64,000 nt of DNA, taken from contig DLHJ01000002.1 in the NCBI GenBank assembly GCA_002483145.1, positions 124,001 to 188,000 of the forward strand, read 5' to 3'. Position 1 is the first letter of the stretch. Each line of letters begins with the position of its first letter. Below are positions 34,297 through 43,609 of the stretch, piece by piece. This stretch comes from Cellvibrio sp. UBA7671 (GTDB lineage Bacteria > Pseudomonadota > Gammaproteobacteria > Pseudomonadales > Cellvibrionaceae). Made by a program: the position numbers and the translations under genes. The notes under the pieces are model-generated. The model did not search any database and was not told where the DNA came from. It saw only the letters and a list, made by a program, of their open reading frames with translations.

Positions 34297-35589
34297 TTAG
34301 TGTTTGGCAAGCGTCGCCAAGCGCTGTAAACGGCGTGCACTTTCCATCATGGCGCGGCTATTGTGGTAAGGGCACTTCCACATACTCAGGGTAGGTTGGA
34401 GTATCACTTGGCCGGATTTGTTTGTCCCCCAGTGCCACTCACCGGTTTTATTGTTCACCAGGTGCGCCTTGATAAAACCCCATGTACGCGTAGTTGCACT
34501 CAGGTATTTGGTATCGCCGGTAATTTCATAGGCGTTGATAAAACCGACCAGGGCTTCTGCCTGCGCCCACCAATCCTTGCCGGCATTAGTCAAACCTTTG
34601 TGTGCCGAGGCTTCGTTGTAGATGGCGCCATCCGTATCCATGCCTTCAGCGAGAGTTGTATCGGCAATCTTCACGGCCAGCGCGCGGGTGCGGTTGATCA
34701 GGTCGGGATCACCCAATACTTCAGCGGCTTCCACCATTAGCCAAGCGGCTTCAATATCGTGACCGTAGGAAATGCCATCGCCTTGCACCTGCCAATCGGC
34801 ATCCATAAATAGGGCGAGATGGTTGGTTGTGCGGTTGAGGATTTTGCCGAGCATGATGTCCAGCAGCGCTGTTTGCTGTTTTTTCAGCTGCCCATCCGGC
34901 CAAACGCGCAATAAATTGGTGTAAGCCTCCATCACATGCAGGTGCGTATTTTGCGATTTGGCGGTTGTCACACCGAGGCTATTTACGGGTTTGGCGAGTG
35001 GTCGCCAATCTTCACCCACTACTTCCAGATAGCCGCCATGCTCCCTATCCAACGCGTATTGTTCGATTAGTCGATACAGGGTTTTAGCGCGTTCCAGTGC
35101 CTGCTGGTTACCGGTCGCGCGGAAGTATTCGCTGTAGCCGTAGATACCAAAGACCTGCCCGTAAATCTGTTTATGGGTTTGCGCTGGTTTACCATCGCCC
35201 GCTACTGACCAGTAAAGGCCGCCATTTTTGTTATCCCAAAAAGTGGCTTCCAGATCTTTAAATGCGCTATCGGCCAGCTTGCGATAGGCCTCATCCCGGT
35301 AATTCCGATACGCGGCTGAGTAACTCCATAAAATCCGGCTGGAGAGCAGGGCGCCGCGCTCGGCACTTGGGTCGGGTTTGCCGTCGGCGCTGACTTGCCC
35401 GTAAAAACCGCCGGTCTCGGGATTGGGTGCCTGTTTAATCCAGTAGGGCAGGATATTGCCGGTGAGTTCCTGCTCAAACTCACCAGCCATCTGCAATAGG
35501 GCTTCTGTTGATGGTAGGTGTGCTGTGGGCTGCGCAAGCACGGTAGCTGGGAGCACCGCGAGCGCGAGGCTAAAAAAGAGTTGTTTCAT
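34297..35589 (-). CDS. Exported AGE-family epimerase (cellobiose/mannobiose 2-epimerase-like)
   Basis: A 430-residue (alpha/alpha)6-barrel enzyme of the N-acylglucosamine 2-epimerase superfamily, which interconverts glucose- and mannose-type residues at C2. A signal peptide (FFSLALAVLPATVLAQ) makes it periplasmic, unlike most cytoplasmic members. Family blocks are visible: TGGFYGQV, SSRILWSYS, NGGLYWSV, KQIYGQVFGIYGYSEYF, SYGHDIEAAWLM (His) and KDWWAQAEALVGF with a C-terminal GEWHWG. The ATG at 35589 with AGGA is chosen over a longer frame to 35706. A GTAACCGGTTAC palindrome upstream suggests control by a LacI-type regulator. It likely processes mannan or cellulose disaccharides (inference). 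Confidence 0.88.
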   Translation of the reverse strand: MKQLFFSLALAVLPATVLAQPTAHLPSTEALLQMAGEFEQELTGNILPYWIKQAPNPETGGFYGQVSADGKPDPSAERGALLSSRILWSYSAAYRNYRDEAYRKLADSAFKDLEATFWDNKNGGLYWSVAGDGKPAQTHKQIYGQVFGIYGYSEYFRATGNQQALERAKTLYRLIEQYALDREHGGYLEVVGEDWRPLAKPVNSLGVTTAKSQNTHLHVMEAYTNLLRVWPDGQLKKQQTALLDIMLGKILNRTTNHLALFMDADWQVQGDGISYGHDIEAAWLMVEAAEVLGDPDLINRTRALAVKIADTTLAEGMDTDGAIYNEASAHKGLTNAGKDWWAQAEALVGFINAYEITGDTKYLSATTRTWGFIKAHLVNNKTGEWHWGTNKSGQVILQPTLSMWKCPYHNSRAMMESARRLQRLATLAKH

Positions 35590-35652
35590 GGGGTTCCTGA
35601 TTATTCGAATGAGCTGCGTTCGGGCGGTGTGCCTGAGCGGGCGCATATTACA

Positions 35653-35664
35653 GTAACCGGTTAC
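35653..35664. promoter_or_regulatory. Perfect 12-bp palindrome, LacI-type operator candidate
   Basis: GTAACCGGTTAC, 64 bp upstream of the epimerase start. The central CG-containing palindrome with GTAAC arms resembles LacI/GntR-class operators of sugar genes (compare the E. coli gluconate operator). Confidence 0.5.
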
Positions 35665-35674
35665 ATTTGAGTGT

Positions 35675-35697
35675 AAAAAAAGGGGCCTGAGCCCCTT
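35675..35697 (-). terminator. Rho-independent terminator of the PhoX-like gene
   Basis: On the minus strand GGGGC-TCAG-GCCCC is followed by a run of seven Ts. It ends the transcript coming from the PhoX-like gene, ~130 bp after its stop, and separates it from the epimerase. Confidence 0.8.
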
Positions 35698-35827
35698 CTG
35701 ATGCATGCAATAACCTCCTTGTATACCTCCTTGCCTGTTGTCTTCCTTGCTCTAACGCTTTTTATGATGAACTGAATGCGTTACAGCTTGATGACGTATT
35801 TTTATCCTGAAACACTTTTTTCGGTTA

Positions 35828-37615
35828 TCACACACCTTTAGGGTTATAGATCCATAACATGTTGTTAACGTGGTTGCTGGTGTCTTCACCAATCAGTACG
35901 CGACCGTCATCCAATACTTCGATGTTGTCAGGCTGAGCTATGCCGTTCACGTCACACTTGTCGGTAGTGCTGCTGCCGTTGTAAGCGCCGCCCACGACCA
36001 CAGGTTGCATGCGATCCACGTTGTAGTTCATGTCGAAGCCGAAACGGTAAACAGCGCCGCAACGGTTTTCTTTAACCTGAATGTCACCGGTAGTGTCGGC
36101 CATTGCACCGCGTACTTCAGCCATGGCAACGTACATGAATGGCACGCTGCGATCTTTGGCGCCATCGTAGTTGATGTTGATACCTTCCATCTTGTTGAAC
36201 TCAACGGTTGCGCTCTTGGCTTTGGCAGCGCGCAGAGTTTCAAGGAACGCAACACGGTTGTCGGCAGCACCACCAGCGGCCCAGGTAGCAACTTCAGCAT
36301 CGCTGATAAAGTTGGTTGAGCCGGATACATAATCCGTTTCATCAATGCCATCGTAGCTGCGTACCCAGCTTTCAATTTGCGCGTTGGTCGCGTGTGCCAG
36401 CATGATCCACTCGATATCAAAACCGGCTTTAGCGGTATCGTTGGTCGCGTCTTGAGTTACTTTTGCAGCGTAAAGAGTACCTGCTGACAAATCGCCGGCA
36501 ACGTCGGCTACGAACTTGTAGAAGCCTTTGTTTGAGCCGTCATCGGTCAGGTAAACGGTTTTCTTGTCGGGCATGATCACCGGGTTTTCATGGGCTGAAC
36601 GGCCCAGAGTGAAATGCTTCACCGCGACCGGCGTAGCCGCTTTTGGTTGGGTTATTTCAACGATGTAGCCGTAGTCATAAGGGTTGGGGAAGGTGCCTCC
36701 CAGGTAATCCTTAATCTTCAAAACATCAGCGTAGTTCGGGTAGCCAGTGGAGTAGGTCATGTCGTTCCAGCGCACTGAATTTTCAGCTTCGTAGTTTTCT
36801 TCTGAGGTCAGCGGAGTGCCCCAAGGAGAAACGGTACCAAAGCAGTTGATCATGGTGCCTTTAACATTGCCAAAGTTAACGTTCATGGCATCGTTTACGC
36901 GCCAGGTGCCATCGCTTTGTTTGGCGATGTTCAGACGGCTTACACCGCCCGGACGATCTTCCCATGCGCTGAACAGGTAGCCTTCGCTGCCGGTGGCGTT
37001 GCTTGGGATAAATGCGTTGAAGTCAGGGTTGTTGGATTGCTTGATGCTGACGTTGCCCGCAGGGTTGGTGATGTTGCCAAAGCCGAAAGGCAGTGCACCG
37101 GCATAGGTATCGCCTTCACGGCCAAGGGCTTGATAGCTACCTACGGCAACTTTGGTAGTTTGTGATTCTGGAGAGCCTTTCACTGGAACTGGAACCGGGG
37201 TGATTTTGGGATCAAGATTATCCAAATCTACGCCATTCCAAACACCGACTGCCGCTTTTTTCTCATCACCAGGTAGTGTGTCTGACGGGTGTTGGATATT
37301 GAAAAAGAATTCACCATTATCGGTCTTGAACATACCAGTTAATTCAGAGCCCATTGGTGTAGTAGCGAGGCGAATCATTTTGGCTGGTGCTGTTGCGTCA
37401 GTTCCATTGCTACCATTAGAGCCATTACTTCCATTTGAGCCGTTAGATCCTGCAGGACCTTGCGGGCCAGTCGCTCCAGTGTCACCTTTTGGGCCAGTTG
37501 CTCCGGTAGCTCCTGCTGGACCCGTAGCACCATCTTTACCGTCATCACCGCCACAGGCAGTGAGCATAATGGTGGAAGAAATTAACACGGCTAATATTTT
37601 TTTGTTGAAGGTCAT
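35828..37615 (-). CDS. PhoX-like (DUF839) lipoprotein with collagen-like repeats
   Basis: A 595-residue lipoprotein. The lipobox LTAC sets Cys ~21. Residues ~22-70 are collagen-like Gly-X-Y triplets (GATGPAGATGATGPKGDTG..., then a run of GSN triplets). The rest is a PhoX/DUF839 beta-propeller: the AVGSYQALGREGD region, ENPVIMPDKKTVYLTDDGSNKGFYKFV and a C-terminal VLIGEDTSNHVNNMLWIYNP, which are typical of these metal-dependent phosphatase-like proteins. The ATG at 37615 is chosen by the signal peptide. Enzyme activity is inferred; a collagen stalk on a PhoX head would display it away from the membrane. Confidence 0.82.
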   Translation of the reverse strand: MTFNKKILAVLISSTIMLTACGGDDGKDGATGPAGATGATGPKGDTGATGPQGPAGSNGSNGSNGSNGSNGTDATAPAKMIRLATTPMGSELTGMFKTDNGEFFFNIQHPSDTLPGDEKKAAVGVWNGVDLDNLDPKITPVPVPVKGSPESQTTKVAVGSYQALGREGDTYAGALPFGFGNITNPAGNVSIKQSNNPDFNAFIPSNATGSEGYLFSAWEDRPGGVSRLNIAKQSDGTWRVNDAMNVNFGNVKGTMINCFGTVSPWGTPLTSEENYEAENSVRWNDMTYSTGYPNYADVLKIKDYLGGTFPNPYDYGYIVEITQPKAATPVAVKHFTLGRSAHENPVIMPDKKTVYLTDDGSNKGFYKFVADVAGDLSAGTLYAAKVTQDATNDTAKAGFDIEWIMLAHATNAQIESWVRSYDGIDETDYVSGSTNFISDAEVATWAAGGAADNRVAFLETLRAAKAKSATVEFNKMEGININYDGAKDRSVPFMYVAMAEVRGAMADTTGDIQVKENRCGAVYRFGFDMNYNVDRMQPVVVGGAYNGSSTTDKCDVNGIAQPDNIEVLDDGRVLIGEDTSNHVNNMLWIYNPKGV

Positions 37616-37799
37616 GGTTATTGATCCCAAGGTTGGTCTTTAAAAAGTTTACTTTCGAGGACTGAAGCCTAGGGATGCTGTATGAAGGTTTGACAACATA
37701 TTTGTGTCATTTAAATGAAGGTTTTTTGACGCCAAATGCACTTAATTTTCGTTGCCGTCTCCATGTGTGGTTTCAGCGCGATGTTTATCAAGTAAAAAT

Positions 37800-37836
37800 A
37801 AAAAAGCACTGCCGCTTTCGCGACAGTGCTTTTTTA
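37800..37836. terminator. Bidirectional Rho-independent terminator
   Basis: AAAAAAGCACTG...CAGTGCTTTTTT with an inner CGC/GCG (one mismatch) forms a strong hairpin, flanked by A and T runs. It lies 24 bp after the di-heme gene stop and ends that minus-strand transcript. Confidence 0.88.
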
Positions 37837-37859
37837 TTTGTTCAATTTTGCCATTTAAT

Positions 37860-39542
37860 CTACTGGAGACTGCTCCAGTCCAAACGAAGATCCCAATTGT
37901 AAAAACGAAATTCCGGCGCAAGGGGTGGTTCAGATTCATCGATGGTTTCAAACACATTGTTTGCGGTCAGCCAAGTCGCATCGCGCCCATAAATATAACT
38001 TTGGTGACGCACTATGTGGGTATAAGCCTTATTCAACTGCATAGCGCGTTCCCGCGAAGGGGAGATCAATGTGTACACATCGGCGGATTTCACTTTTTCG
38101 GTATCGACAATCCCGTTTTCGGTAAACCAGCGGCTGAGCATCTCCGGATTTTCGCGGAATTCACTGCCGCCACCGGCGCGCTGTAAGTAATGCAAAATTT
38201 CACCACCGGGTTCACTTACGCTGGGCGCATCCAGCATGCCTTTCAAGTTGATGTAGCCCCAGCCTTGCGCACCGGTGACTTTGCGTGCAAACGCAAATGT
38301 TTGGTCGATAGTGGCGCCCACTGCGGCGTGGCAGCCCATGCAAAAGAAGGTTTCTTCATGGGTTTGCGGACGCAACTTGCCATCGTGGTCTTCTATATAG
38401 CCTTGCAGCATCCAGCCAAACCCATTTTCCATTCCCAGTTCGCCGTGATCATTGAAGTTCGGCAATTGCTCCAGATTTTTTTCTTTGCGTTCACGCGCGT
38501 AGCGGCTGGCGACATCGTATTGTTCCAGTGCCCGAATTTTTTTCATGTAGCGCAGTTCTTTCATGCGCGCGGGCACAAAAATATTGCCCTGTTCATCATT
38601 ACCTACGTAGCGAACTGAATGCATGAATTCGGTATTTTCCGGATATTGTTGGGGGATAACCGCTACCTGCGCTGCATCGCCCAAATATTGATCGCGTTTT
38701 ACCAGTTGCACTGCTTGGCCCAAATTGCCATCGCCATCCAAATCAATGCCCAGCTCCTTTTCATCTTGCGGCGCGATACTGATGTTCGCCAGTTGTTTGA
38801 TGTTTATTTCAACCAGCGATAAATTTAAAAAATACATCGCTGCATTGTATTGGCCGTTGATTTCGCGAAACTGCGCCGGTAGACGAATAACTACATCGTC
38901 TGTCGCACCGTTAGTGGGCCAGAAAGTGCCGGGGAAAGGTTTGTAATTAAACGCGATCCAGTGACTGCCGTCTTTCGCAATGCCTTGCTCATCAAAGGCG
39001 GCGGCGGCCTGGTGGAAATTTTGCAAATCAGGAATAAAGCCTTTCCAGTTGCGCGCGGTCAGATCATTTGGGAGTTGGCTGTAGTTCTCGGTATTTACAT
39101 AGGTTTGAATTGAGCTATCGCTTATGCTGTTAATCCAATCCTGACGATCAACAAACAGATTCTTCCAATGGTTACTCAAGCCATCCTCAGAAAAAATATA
39201 AGCACCTTGTAAGCCTCCGTCATCCAACTCATTCATGCGAAACTCGCCTTTGCTTCGGTCATACATTTGATGGCATGTGTAGCAGGGGTTGTGGCGATTC
39301 TCAGTTTTGGTGTAGCACTGTGAGGGGATGGGCGCTTCGAGATTGGTAATGATGTCGTCAGACACCTGAACGCGCTTTTCCATGCTAACTTCCGGTAAGC
39401 GCGAGCTAGCTTGAAGGTTTTCCGGTGTGGCGTCTGCATTGGGCGAGGCTTGTGCTTGCCCGTTAAGCTGTGCATCACAGCCCGCAAGGCTGACAAAATA
39501 AAAGAGCACGAAAAGGAGGGTAGGCAGGGCTTTGGGTTGCAT
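37860..39542 (-). CDS. Di-heme c-type cytochrome lipoprotein
   Basis: A 560-residue probable lipoprotein (signal with LAGC, Cys ~22) holding two c-type heme motifs: CYTCH near residue 90 and CMGCH near residue 390. Between them is a large region of unknown fold (IDLDGDGNLG looks like a Ca-binding loop). I do not recognise the family; large two-heme proteins of this kind are often electron carriers or redox enzymes. A frame to 39758 exists, but the ATG at 39542 gives the signal peptide. Divergent from the HDOD gene. Confidence 0.75.
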   Translation of the reverse strand: MQPKALPTLLFVLFYFVSLAGCDAQLNGQAQASPNADATPENLQASSRLPEVSMEKRVQVSDDIITNLEAPIPSQCYTKTENRHNPCYTCHQMYDRSKGEFRMNELDDGGLQGAYIFSEDGLSNHWKNLFVDRQDWINSISDSSIQTYVNTENYSQLPNDLTARNWKGFIPDLQNFHQAAAAFDEQGIAKDGSHWIAFNYKPFPGTFWPTNGATDDVVIRLPAQFREINGQYNAAMYFLNLSLVEINIKQLANISIAPQDEKELGIDLDGDGNLGQAVQLVKRDQYLGDAAQVAVIPQQYPENTEFMHSVRYVGNDEQGNIFVPARMKELRYMKKIRALEQYDVASRYARERKEKNLEQLPNFNDHGELGMENGFGWMLQGYIEDHDGKLRPQTHEETFFCMGCHAAVGATIDQTFAFARKVTGAQGWGYINLKGMLDAPSVSEPGGEILHYLQRAGGGSEFRENPEMLSRWFTENGIVDTEKVKSADVYTLISPSRERAMQLNKAYTHIVRHQSYIYGRDATWLTANNVFETIDESEPPLAPEFRFYNWDLRLDWSSLQ

Positions 39543-39768
39543 GTTGATTGCTCGTGTCGCTTGGTTGGCACTTAAATGGCGCTCCAGCCTAGCAAGGCTT
39601 TGTGACACTTTTCTTTCTGCAGTACTTTTTTCTGGCCCTATACAAGAGTACTTATGATCCAATAGTACCTGATTGGATGCACTTGCTGGTGCTGACTCAG
39701 CTATTACCCCAACGGGCAAATCTGCTACGCTTGGCGGCAAATACTCTCTAATTACCAATGTGTGTGCT

Positions 39769-40641
39769 ATGGATTCCAGCGTGACAGCAGTTCAATCAGA
39801 TTATTCAGTGTATCGCGGTGTGATCGGCGATCTATTAAGCGGTCAAGAGCAATTGCCGAGCCTGCCGTCTATTACGTTTGAAATCCGCAAAGCCATGGGG
39901 CAGCAAGATCTCTCCATGATGGAATTGAGCAGGCTGCTGGCCAAAGACCCCGCCTTGTCAGCGGTGTTGTTGAAATATGCATCAAGCCCCTTGGTGGGTA
40001 GCCAAACACCACCGCAAAACCTGCTCGATGTGATTCGCCTGCTGGGAATGAATCAAGTGGAGCGGATTACCATGGTGCACTCGATAAAAAGTTTGTTCTC
40101 GGTGCATTCGGTAAAACACAAACGGCTTTTCTTAGAGGCCTGGCGTCGCCTGGCATTGAAGGCGAGTGTGAGTACCTATATTGCCAAGCATATGCATTTC
40201 AAAAATGTACTGCCCGACAATGTACTGATGGCGGCACTTTTGAGTGAAGTGGGCACATTGGCTGTACTTTCAGCGTTTAGAAACAGTGACGATACCCCTG
40301 ATATCCCGGCATATGTCGCGCTCTGCCGTGAATACGCGAAATCCCTCGGCGTAATTACCCTCAAGCAGTGGCAAGTGGATGAGCAGTACCTCAAGGTGGT
40401 GCAGGAGATCGGCAATTGGAAAGGCGAGAGCCCCGGCCCAGCCAATCTTAGCGATCTGATTAACCTTGGCTTGTATCACTCGCTCAAATTAACCCACACC
40501 AAAACCGATTTGCCACCCATTCAGGAATTAACGGCCTACCAAAAATTGGAAGAGCCGGAAAATTCTGTGGTCGCTGGTGGACTCACGTTTGTGATGAGCA
40601 ACGTGCAAGAGATTCGCATTGTGGCGAAGAGTTTGTTTTAG
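39769..40641 (+). CDS. HDOD-domain protein
   Basis: A 290-residue protein with an HDOD signalling domain (residues ~20-210): LPSLPSITFEIRKAMGQQDLSMMELSRLLAKDPALSAVLLKYAS, then VIRLLGMNQVERITMV and the HMHFKNVLPDNVLMAALLSEVGTLAVLSAF segment. HDOD proteins lack the metal ligands of HD phosphohydrolases and act in c-di-GMP or stress signalling. The ATG at 39769 has no obvious ribosome site, and the frame opens upstream at 39673, so the start is uncertain. A bidirectional terminator follows. Confidence 0.82.
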   Translation: MDSSVTAVQSDYSVYRGVIGDLLSGQEQLPSLPSITFEIRKAMGQQDLSMMELSRLLAKDPALSAVLLKYASSPLVGSQTPPQNLLDVIRLLGMNQVERITMVHSIKSLFSVHSVKHKRLFLEAWRRLALKASVSTYIAKHMHFKNVLPDNVLMAALLSEVGTLAVLSAFRNSDDTPDIPAYVALCREYAKSLGVITLKQWQVDEQYLKVVQEIGNWKGESPGPANLSDLINLGLYHSLKLTHTKTDLPPIQELTAYQKLEEPENSVVAGGLTFVMSNVQEIRIVAKSLF

Positions 40642-40653
40642 GTTTCAACAATA

Positions 40654-40682
40654 AAAACCCGGCATCGTTGTGCCGGGCTTTT
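40654..40682. terminator. Bidirectional Rho-independent terminator
   Basis: CCCGGCA (40658-40664) and TGCCGGG (40671-40677) with A and T runs on both sides. It serves the HDOD gene (+) and the convergent DUF72 gene (-). Confidence 0.88.
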
Positions 40683-40700
40683 AGTTATTTCACGCTGCGT

Positions 40701-41726
40701 TTATGTGTTTCCACTCGGGTGATTATCCGCCCGAATCGCCCTTGCCAATTCAATCACGGAAAGCGGCGCTGACCCCTCTGCTTTATTGCTCAGCGTAACA
40801 AAAACATTTTGCCCGGCGCTTGCGGTACCGGAAATTACCCGTACCAGGGCTGCGCGCGTTTCCGGATCGGGATCCATCATTTTGTCGTAAGGCGAATAGA
40901 GTGCTTGTGCATCTTCATAACCGTAGGCGCCATGTAGTGGATTCAAATTCCAGCGGCATACCAATGGCCCTGGCCAGAGTGCGCGCAAAATCGGAAGTTG
41001 TTCAGTGATGCGCGGCATTTTGGCGTGCAGGCCCATGCAATAGGTTGCGCCGGTGTCGCGCAGTGCATCGACAAATTGTGGTGTTAACCATTGTGGATCG
41101 CGCACTTCTACTGCGACAACGCCATCAGGCGCAATGCTTTTTAAATCGGGAATGGCTTTTAATAAAGTGTGTAATCGATCGATCAATTTCGGCATTTGCC
41201 CAAGCCATGCGGTGGGTAAGGGGCTGATCTGAAATACCAATGCCCCGAGTCTGCGCCCTAAGCCTTCCAATGCCGGTTCAACAAACATCTGCACTGCCTG
41301 TTCTGCATTGAGAAAATTCGGGTTTTGTCGCATGCCGCGTCCGGATTCGTCGCGTACCAACGCATCGGTGATTAAACTCGGCGCTTTTACGACGAAGCGA
41401 AAATGCTGTCCCACCTGCGATGCATATTCTGCAAACTGGGCGACGTTTAGTGGCCGATAAAAACTGCGATCAACACTCACTGTGCGAAACAACGGGTGCT
41501 GTGCGTAAGCTGCGAGTCCGTAGCGCGACAGATTGGTTTCGGGATATTCGCCATTCCACACCAAGCCATTCCAACCCGGATAATTCCACGAAGAGGTACC
41601 CAGACGTAGATGCGCAGGCAGGCTTTGTGCGAGTTCGATCAACGCCGGATCGATAATCGCTGGCTCTACGACTTTACCGGATTTTTTCGCAGGCTTGCCG
41701 GCGTCACCAAAAAGAGGATTCTGCAT
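40701..41726 (-). CDS. DUF72-family protein
   Basis: A 341-residue TIM-barrel protein of DUF72 (YecE-like): LRLGTSSWNYPGWNGLVW start of the barrel, SVDRSFYRPL, FRFVVKAPSLIT, GALVFQISPLP and VAVEVRDPQW. Function unknown; members are linked loosely to metabolism or iron-sulfur genes. ATG at 41726 gives a compact start; the frame extends to 41762. It converges with the HDOD gene. Confidence 0.88.
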   Translation of the reverse strand: MQNPLFGDAGKPAKKSGKVVEPAIIDPALIELAQSLPAHLRLGTSSWNYPGWNGLVWNGEYPETNLSRYGLAAYAQHPLFRTVSVDRSFYRPLNVAQFAEYASQVGQHFRFVVKAPSLITDALVRDESGRGMRQNPNFLNAEQAVQMFVEPALEGLGRRLGALVFQISPLPTAWLGQMPKLIDRLHTLLKAIPDLKSIAPDGVVAVEVRDPQWLTPQFVDALRDTGATYCMGLHAKMPRITEQLPILRALWPGPLVCRWNLNPLHGAYGYEDAQALYSPYDKMMDPDPETRAALVRVISGTASAGQNVFVTLSNKAEGSAPLSVIELARAIRADNHPSGNT

Positions 41727-41839
41727 AAGTAATAATGTGTCGTGAGAGTCAATTAATAGCATCAGAGTGATGGAGCTGACTAATTATGACACACACATCA
41801 TTCGGAACTCACTCAACGCGAGTTCCGAATGTATACAGA

Positions 41840-43321
41840 TTATTTTACCGAGCAATAGGCTTTGAGAAAGTCAGCATGTGAAGGTAATTTTTCAACAGCG
41901 GCGGCAATATTTGATTTTATTGAGATAAGGCCGGCAAAAATTTTCTCATCACTCATCGCGTGCGGAATGTGATGATAACTGCGCGGCTCTATTCTTTGCC
42001 CTAACATTACCTGGAGCCAGGAAGTTACTCTAAAAATATCATCGGGATGATGGTAGATTTGACCGGTTGCTTTAAACAATTCAATCTTCTCTGCAAGCGA
42101 ATCGGGGATGGACATATCACGGCAGTCGCGCCAGTAAGGGGTATCGTCGCGCTCAGTCGCTTTGTAATGCAAAATAATAAAATCCCGAATCCATTCGTAC
42201 TCGGCGTGAGCGAGGTCATTGTAACGTCGGATCAAATGCTCGTTGCATCCTTCAAATGGAAATAATTGCAATAACCTGATCACGCCTATTTGAATCAGGT
42301 GAATGCTGGTTGATTCCAACGGCTCAACAAATCCACCGGCCAAGCCTATCGCAACACAATTTTTGACCCATGATTGCTTGCGGCGCCCTGTGTGGAATTT
42401 CAGCAGGCGAAGTTCTGCGCGTATGTCTCCATCCAGATTTTCCAACAAGGTTTTTCTTGCATCTTCATCAGAAATATATGAACTGGAATAAACATGGCCT
42501 GTACCCTGACGATGCTGCAACGGAATCTTCCACTGCCAACCGCTGTCATGCGCAATGGCGCGCGTGTAAGGCGGGATATCGCCAGAAAATTCAGTTTGTA
42601 AAGCTACGGCGCTATCATTACGCAGCCAATGCCCCCACTTCTCGTAACCGGCCTTTAAGGTTTCCTCAATGAGTAATCCACGAAATCCTGTGCAATCGAT
42701 AAAAAAATCACCTTCAATACTCGCACCTGATTCCATTACCACAGACTCAATAAAACCCGTATCCGGATGTTGCTTGACCCCAACTATTTTTCCTTCAAGG
42801 CGACGCACACCTTTTTCCTCACTAAGCTTACGCAAAAACTTTGCGTAAAGGCTTGCGTCAAAATGATAGGCATAATTCAGTTTTGGATTTTCGGTGAGCG
42901 CAAATTTATGGGCTTTAGCAGCCTGCAACTCGAAGCATAAATCGTCAATCGAACCATCATAGCCGCGAGCTTTGGCGGCCAGCCAGTAGTGATGAAAGTC
43001 CCCCAACCAGTTTGACTTCCCGAATGTGCCAAAAGGGTGGATGTACCTATCGCCCTTGCGGGCCCAGTTCTCAAAGGAAATACCCAGCTTGATGCTACCC
43101 AGGGTTGCATTTAAAAATTCCTGTTCATCAATGCCCAGAATTTTGTGGAAAGAACAAATAGTCGGGAATGTCGCTTCGCCTACACCTACCGTGCCGATTT
43201 CAGCAGACTCGATCAATGTAATATCTAATAGGGTTCCTAAATGACGTGATAAAGAAACAGCAGTGCACCAACCTGATGTTCCTCCTCCAGCAATCACTAC
43301 CTTTTTTATTTTTTGAGACAT
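41840..43321 (-). CDS. Flavin-dependent tryptophan halogenase family protein
   Basis: A 493-residue FAD enzyme like PrnA. It has the dinucleotide site GGGTSG (residues 12-17), the catalytic Lys in GSIKLG (78, equivalent to PrnA Lys79), the halogenase WxWxIP motif (GWQWKIP at 261-267) and an EPLEST block with the catalytic Glu near 336. So it probably halogenates an indole-like or other aromatic substrate with FADH2 from a partner reductase. Such genes are common in Cellvibrio/Xanthomonas near TonB receptor genes, where the natural substrate is unknown. The ATG at 43321 has GAGGTG upstream. No flavin reductase gene is adjacent. Confidence 0.9.
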   Translation of the reverse strand: MSQKIKKVVIAGGGTSGWCTAVSLSRHLGTLLDITLIESAEIGTVGVGEATFPTICSFHKILGIDEQEFLNATLGSIKLGISFENWARKGDRYIHPFGTFGKSNWLGDFHHYWLAAKARGYDGSIDDLCFELQAAKAHKFALTENPKLNYAYHFDASLYAKFLRKLSEEKGVRRLEGKIVGVKQHPDTGFIESVVMESGASIEGDFFIDCTGFRGLLIEETLKAGYEKWGHWLRNDSAVALQTEFSGDIPPYTRAIAHDSGWQWKIPLQHRQGTGHVYSSSYISDEDARKTLLENLDGDIRAELRLLKFHTGRRKQSWVKNCVAIGLAGGFVEPLESTSIHLIQIGVIRLLQLFPFEGCNEHLIRRYNDLAHAEYEWIRDFIILHYKATERDDTPYWRDCRDMSIPDSLAEKIELFKATGQIYHHPDDIFRVTSWLQVMLGQRIEPRSYHHIPHAMSDEKIFAGLISIKSNIAAAVEKLPSHADFLKAYCSVK

Positions 43322-43609
43322 ACCCACCTCTGAAGTCAAAGTAAAAATCGCACAATAAATGCCACGGCTACTGGCATTAGGGACGCGTTTGTATCCGAGA
43401 TGTTTTGGCTTCACAATCAAAAGGCTATAAATTTTGCCTATGGCTTGCGGAGTTAATGAGTGGTAAGAGTGAAAATGACATCGCCTGGATAGTAGTATTT
43501 CAGTTTGATGAGGCAGTTACTGAAAACAACTTGATTCTCGTACCTGCTATCGTCAATCAGCTTGTGCCGGTAATATATGCGCCTTTCATCGTAGATTTTG
43601 GATTCTCTT

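Noticed and set aside
37640-37720. Pho box upstream of the PhoX-like gene
   Set aside because: Only one half-site-like TTGTCA; the 11-bp spaced second half is absent.
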